Positions 7,443 to 8,612 of a stretch of 8,612 nt of DNA are shown piece by piece. The position numbers and the translations under genes were made by a program. How positions within the stretch are numbered: the first letter of the stretch is position 1; every line of letters begins with the position of its first letter. The notes below the pieces were generated by a model. The model saw only the letters and a program-made list of their open reading frames with translations. It had not been told where the DNA came from and searched no databases. This DNA is from Planctomycetota bacterium. Its GTDB lineage: Bacteria > Planctomycetota > UBA1135 > UBA2386. Where the stretch lies: assembly GCA_023433825.1 (NCBI GenBank), contig JAEYTU010000130.1:1-8612 (forward strand). The letters are read 5' to 3'.

Positions 7443-8416
7443 CGTCCCGCCGCACGCTGCACCCCGAGATCGAGCCGTTCGCCAGCGGCACGTTGCAGGT
7501 CTCCGATCTGCATCGACTCGCGTTCGAACAGTGCGGACGCCCCGACGGAGTGCCGGTCGTCGTGCTGCACGGCGGACCCGGCGGCGGCACGTCGCCGCGG
7601 ATGCGGCGGTACTTCGATCCGACGCGCTATCGGATCGTGCTGTTCGACCAACGCGGTTGCGGCAAGAGCACGCCCTACGCGTCGCTCGAAGCCAACACGA
7701 CCTGGGATCTCGTCGCCGACATCGAGCGCCTGCGCGAGCACCTGAAGATCGAGCAGTGGCACGTGTTCGGCGGCTCGTGGGGCAGCACGCTGGCGCTGGC
7801 CTACGCGCAGCGGCACCCGTCACGCGTGCTGAGTCTCGTCCTGCGCGGGATCTTCCTGCTGCGCCGCAGCGAGCTGTTGTGGTTCTACCAACAGGGCGCG
7901 AGCCACCTGTTCCCCGACCTGTTCGAGCAGTTCGTCGCGCCGATCCCCGAGGTCGAACGCGGTGATCTGATGTCGGCGTTCCACCGTCGTCTGACCGGCG
8001 ACGATCGCGACGCACAACTCGCCGCCGCGAAGGCTTGGTCGGTCTGGGAAGGTCGCACGAGCTACCTGCTGGAGGACGCGGCGAACGTGCAGCGCACGGC
8101 GGACCCGGCGTTCGCGCTCGCGTTCGCCCGGATCGAGTGCCACTACTTCGTCCACGGCGGCTTCCTTTCGCGCGACGACCAACTGCTGCACGACGCGCAT
8201 CGGCTGCGCAAGATTCCCGGCGTGATCGTGCAGGGGCGCTACGACGTCGTCTGCCCGATGCGGAGCGCGTTCGACCTGCACAAGGTCTGGCCCGAAGCCG
8301 AGCTGCGGGTCGTCCCCGACGCCGGCCATTCGGCGTTCGAGCCCGGCATCGTGCACGAACTCGTCGAAGCTACCGACCGGATGCTCGAACGAACGTCCCC
8401 CGCTCGGCGTCCTTGA
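7439..8416 (+). CDS. pip: proline iminopeptidase (prolyl aminopeptidase), alpha/beta hydrolase, family S33
   Basis: The product is 325 aa, close to the usual 310-325 aa. It removes N-terminal proline from peptides in the cytoplasm; no signal peptide is seen. The oxyanion-hole motif HGGPGGG is at 44-50, followed by FDQRGCGKSTPY (69-80). The nucleophile Ser113 lies in GGSWGS (111-116), Asp269 in GRYDVVCP (267-273 region) and His297 in DAGHS (294-298). Glu204 (WEG) and Glu233 (RIECHYF) match the positions of the glutamates that bind the proline amino group in the Serratia enzyme, so an active enzyme is expected. The ATG at 7439 overlaps the peroxidase stop (ATGA) and has no good ribosome binding site, implying translational coupling. 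The last 47 bases overlap the end of the opposite asparaginase-like gene. A stop-free extension of this frame upstream is a GC artefact, since homology begins right at the chosen start. Confidence 0.96.
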   Translation: MTSRRTLHPEIEPFASGTLQVSDLHRLAFEQCGRPDGVPVVVLHGGPGGGTSPRMRRYFDPTRYRIVLFDQRGCGKSTPYASLEANTTWDLVADIERLREHLKIEQWHVFGGSWGSTLALAYAQRHPSRVLSLVLRGIFLLRRSELLWFYQQGASHLFPDLFEQFVAPIPEVERGDLMSAFHRRLTGDDRDAQLAAAKAWSVWEGRTSYLLEDAANVQRTADPAFALAFARIECHYFVHGGFLSRDDQLLHDAHRLRKIPGVIVQGRYDVVCPMRSAFDLHKVWPEAELRVVPDAGHSAFEPGIVHELVEATDRMLERTSPARRP

Positions 8417-8612
8417 CGACGCCGGGGAACCGCAACACCTGGTTGTGCATCGCGACGTAGACGCCCGGCGCGACGATCTGCACGGCCAGCAACGCCTCGG
8501 TCAGGTTCTGCAGCGCGTCGGTGTTGCGCATCACGTACGGCCGCATCGCACCGGTCAGGACGATCGGCACGCGGGGAACGTCGAGGACCTTCACCATTCG
8601 TTCGCCCGACAC
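8370..8612 (-). CDS. L-asparaginase family protein, C-terminal 80 residues; 5' end outside window
   Basis: The frame is open to the right edge, so only the C-terminal part is seen; the GTG at the edge is an internal codon. The core PIVLTGAMRPYVMRNTDALQ, then NLTEALLAVQ and PGVYVAMHNQVLRFPGVVKD, is characteristic of the asparaginase/glutaminase family around and after the TGAMRP motif, in a short microbial form. The enzyme would hydrolyse asparagine to aspartate and ammonia. The catalytic threonines and the TDT motif near the N-terminus lie outside the window, so activity and any signal peptide cannot be judged. It ends with TAG at 8370-8372, inside the 3' end of the iminopeptidase gene. A related amidohydrolase function is possible. 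Confidence 0.85.
   Translation of the reverse strand: MSGERMVKVLDVPRVPIVLTGAMRPYVMRNTDALQNLTEALLAVQIVAPGVYVAMHNQVLRFPGVVKDAERGTFVRASGR

Noticed and set aside
1..8612. CRISPR arrays, tRNA genes, insertion sequences, phage or defence genes
   Set aside because: No spaced direct repeats, tRNA-like folds, transposase motifs or terminal inverted repeats were seen on reading both strands.

Overview
The window looks like chromosomal DNA of a high-GC member of the Planctomycetota or a closely allied lineage. The reason is the family set: DUF1553 (PSD1), DUF1501, DUF1552 and DUF1587/1595/1592/1588/1585 proteins, which are greatly expanded in Planctomycetes and present in smaller numbers in Verrucomicrobiota, Acidobacteriota and some other phyla. 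GC is very high by eye, so stop-free shadow frames are abundant. Coding is almost continuous, with no RNA gene, CRISPR array, insertion sequence or phage gene seen.

The left part (3-4386, with its partner gene up to 6722) holds two analogous two-gene modules arranged tail to tail. On the plus strand, the C-terminal part of a DUF1549/DUF1553-type protein (cut by the left edge) overlaps by ATGA a Tat-exported DUF1501 protein of the alkaline-phosphatase/sulfatase-like superfamily. On the minus strand, a Sec-exported protein with two CxxCH haem motifs (DUF1587/1595/1592/1588/1585) is followed after 11 bases by a Tat-exported DUF1552 protein. The two modules converge on a 50-base GC-rich spacer. 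Each pairs a large protein, known or expected to be cytochrome-like and carrying a jelly-roll/carbohydrate-binding-like segment, with a twin-arginine partner. To my knowledge the biochemical role of these pairs is not established; a part in periplasmic oxidation or breakdown of polysaccharides is an inference.

The right part (6789-8612) is ordinary metabolism with one oddity. A BCP/PrxQ thiol peroxidase is transcribed divergently from the haem gene across a 66-base spacer. It carries an extra C-terminal tail of about 57 residues rich in Lys, Ala and Thr that resembles histone H1-like tails. It overlaps by ATGA a complete proline iminopeptidase with an intact Ser-Asp-His triad. That gene overlaps at its 3' end, tail to tail, the C-terminal end of an L-asparaginase-family gene that runs off the right edge.

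I see no clearly new defence, mobile or regulatory system. The points most worth following are the H1-like tail on the peroxidase and the paired haem/Tat modules.
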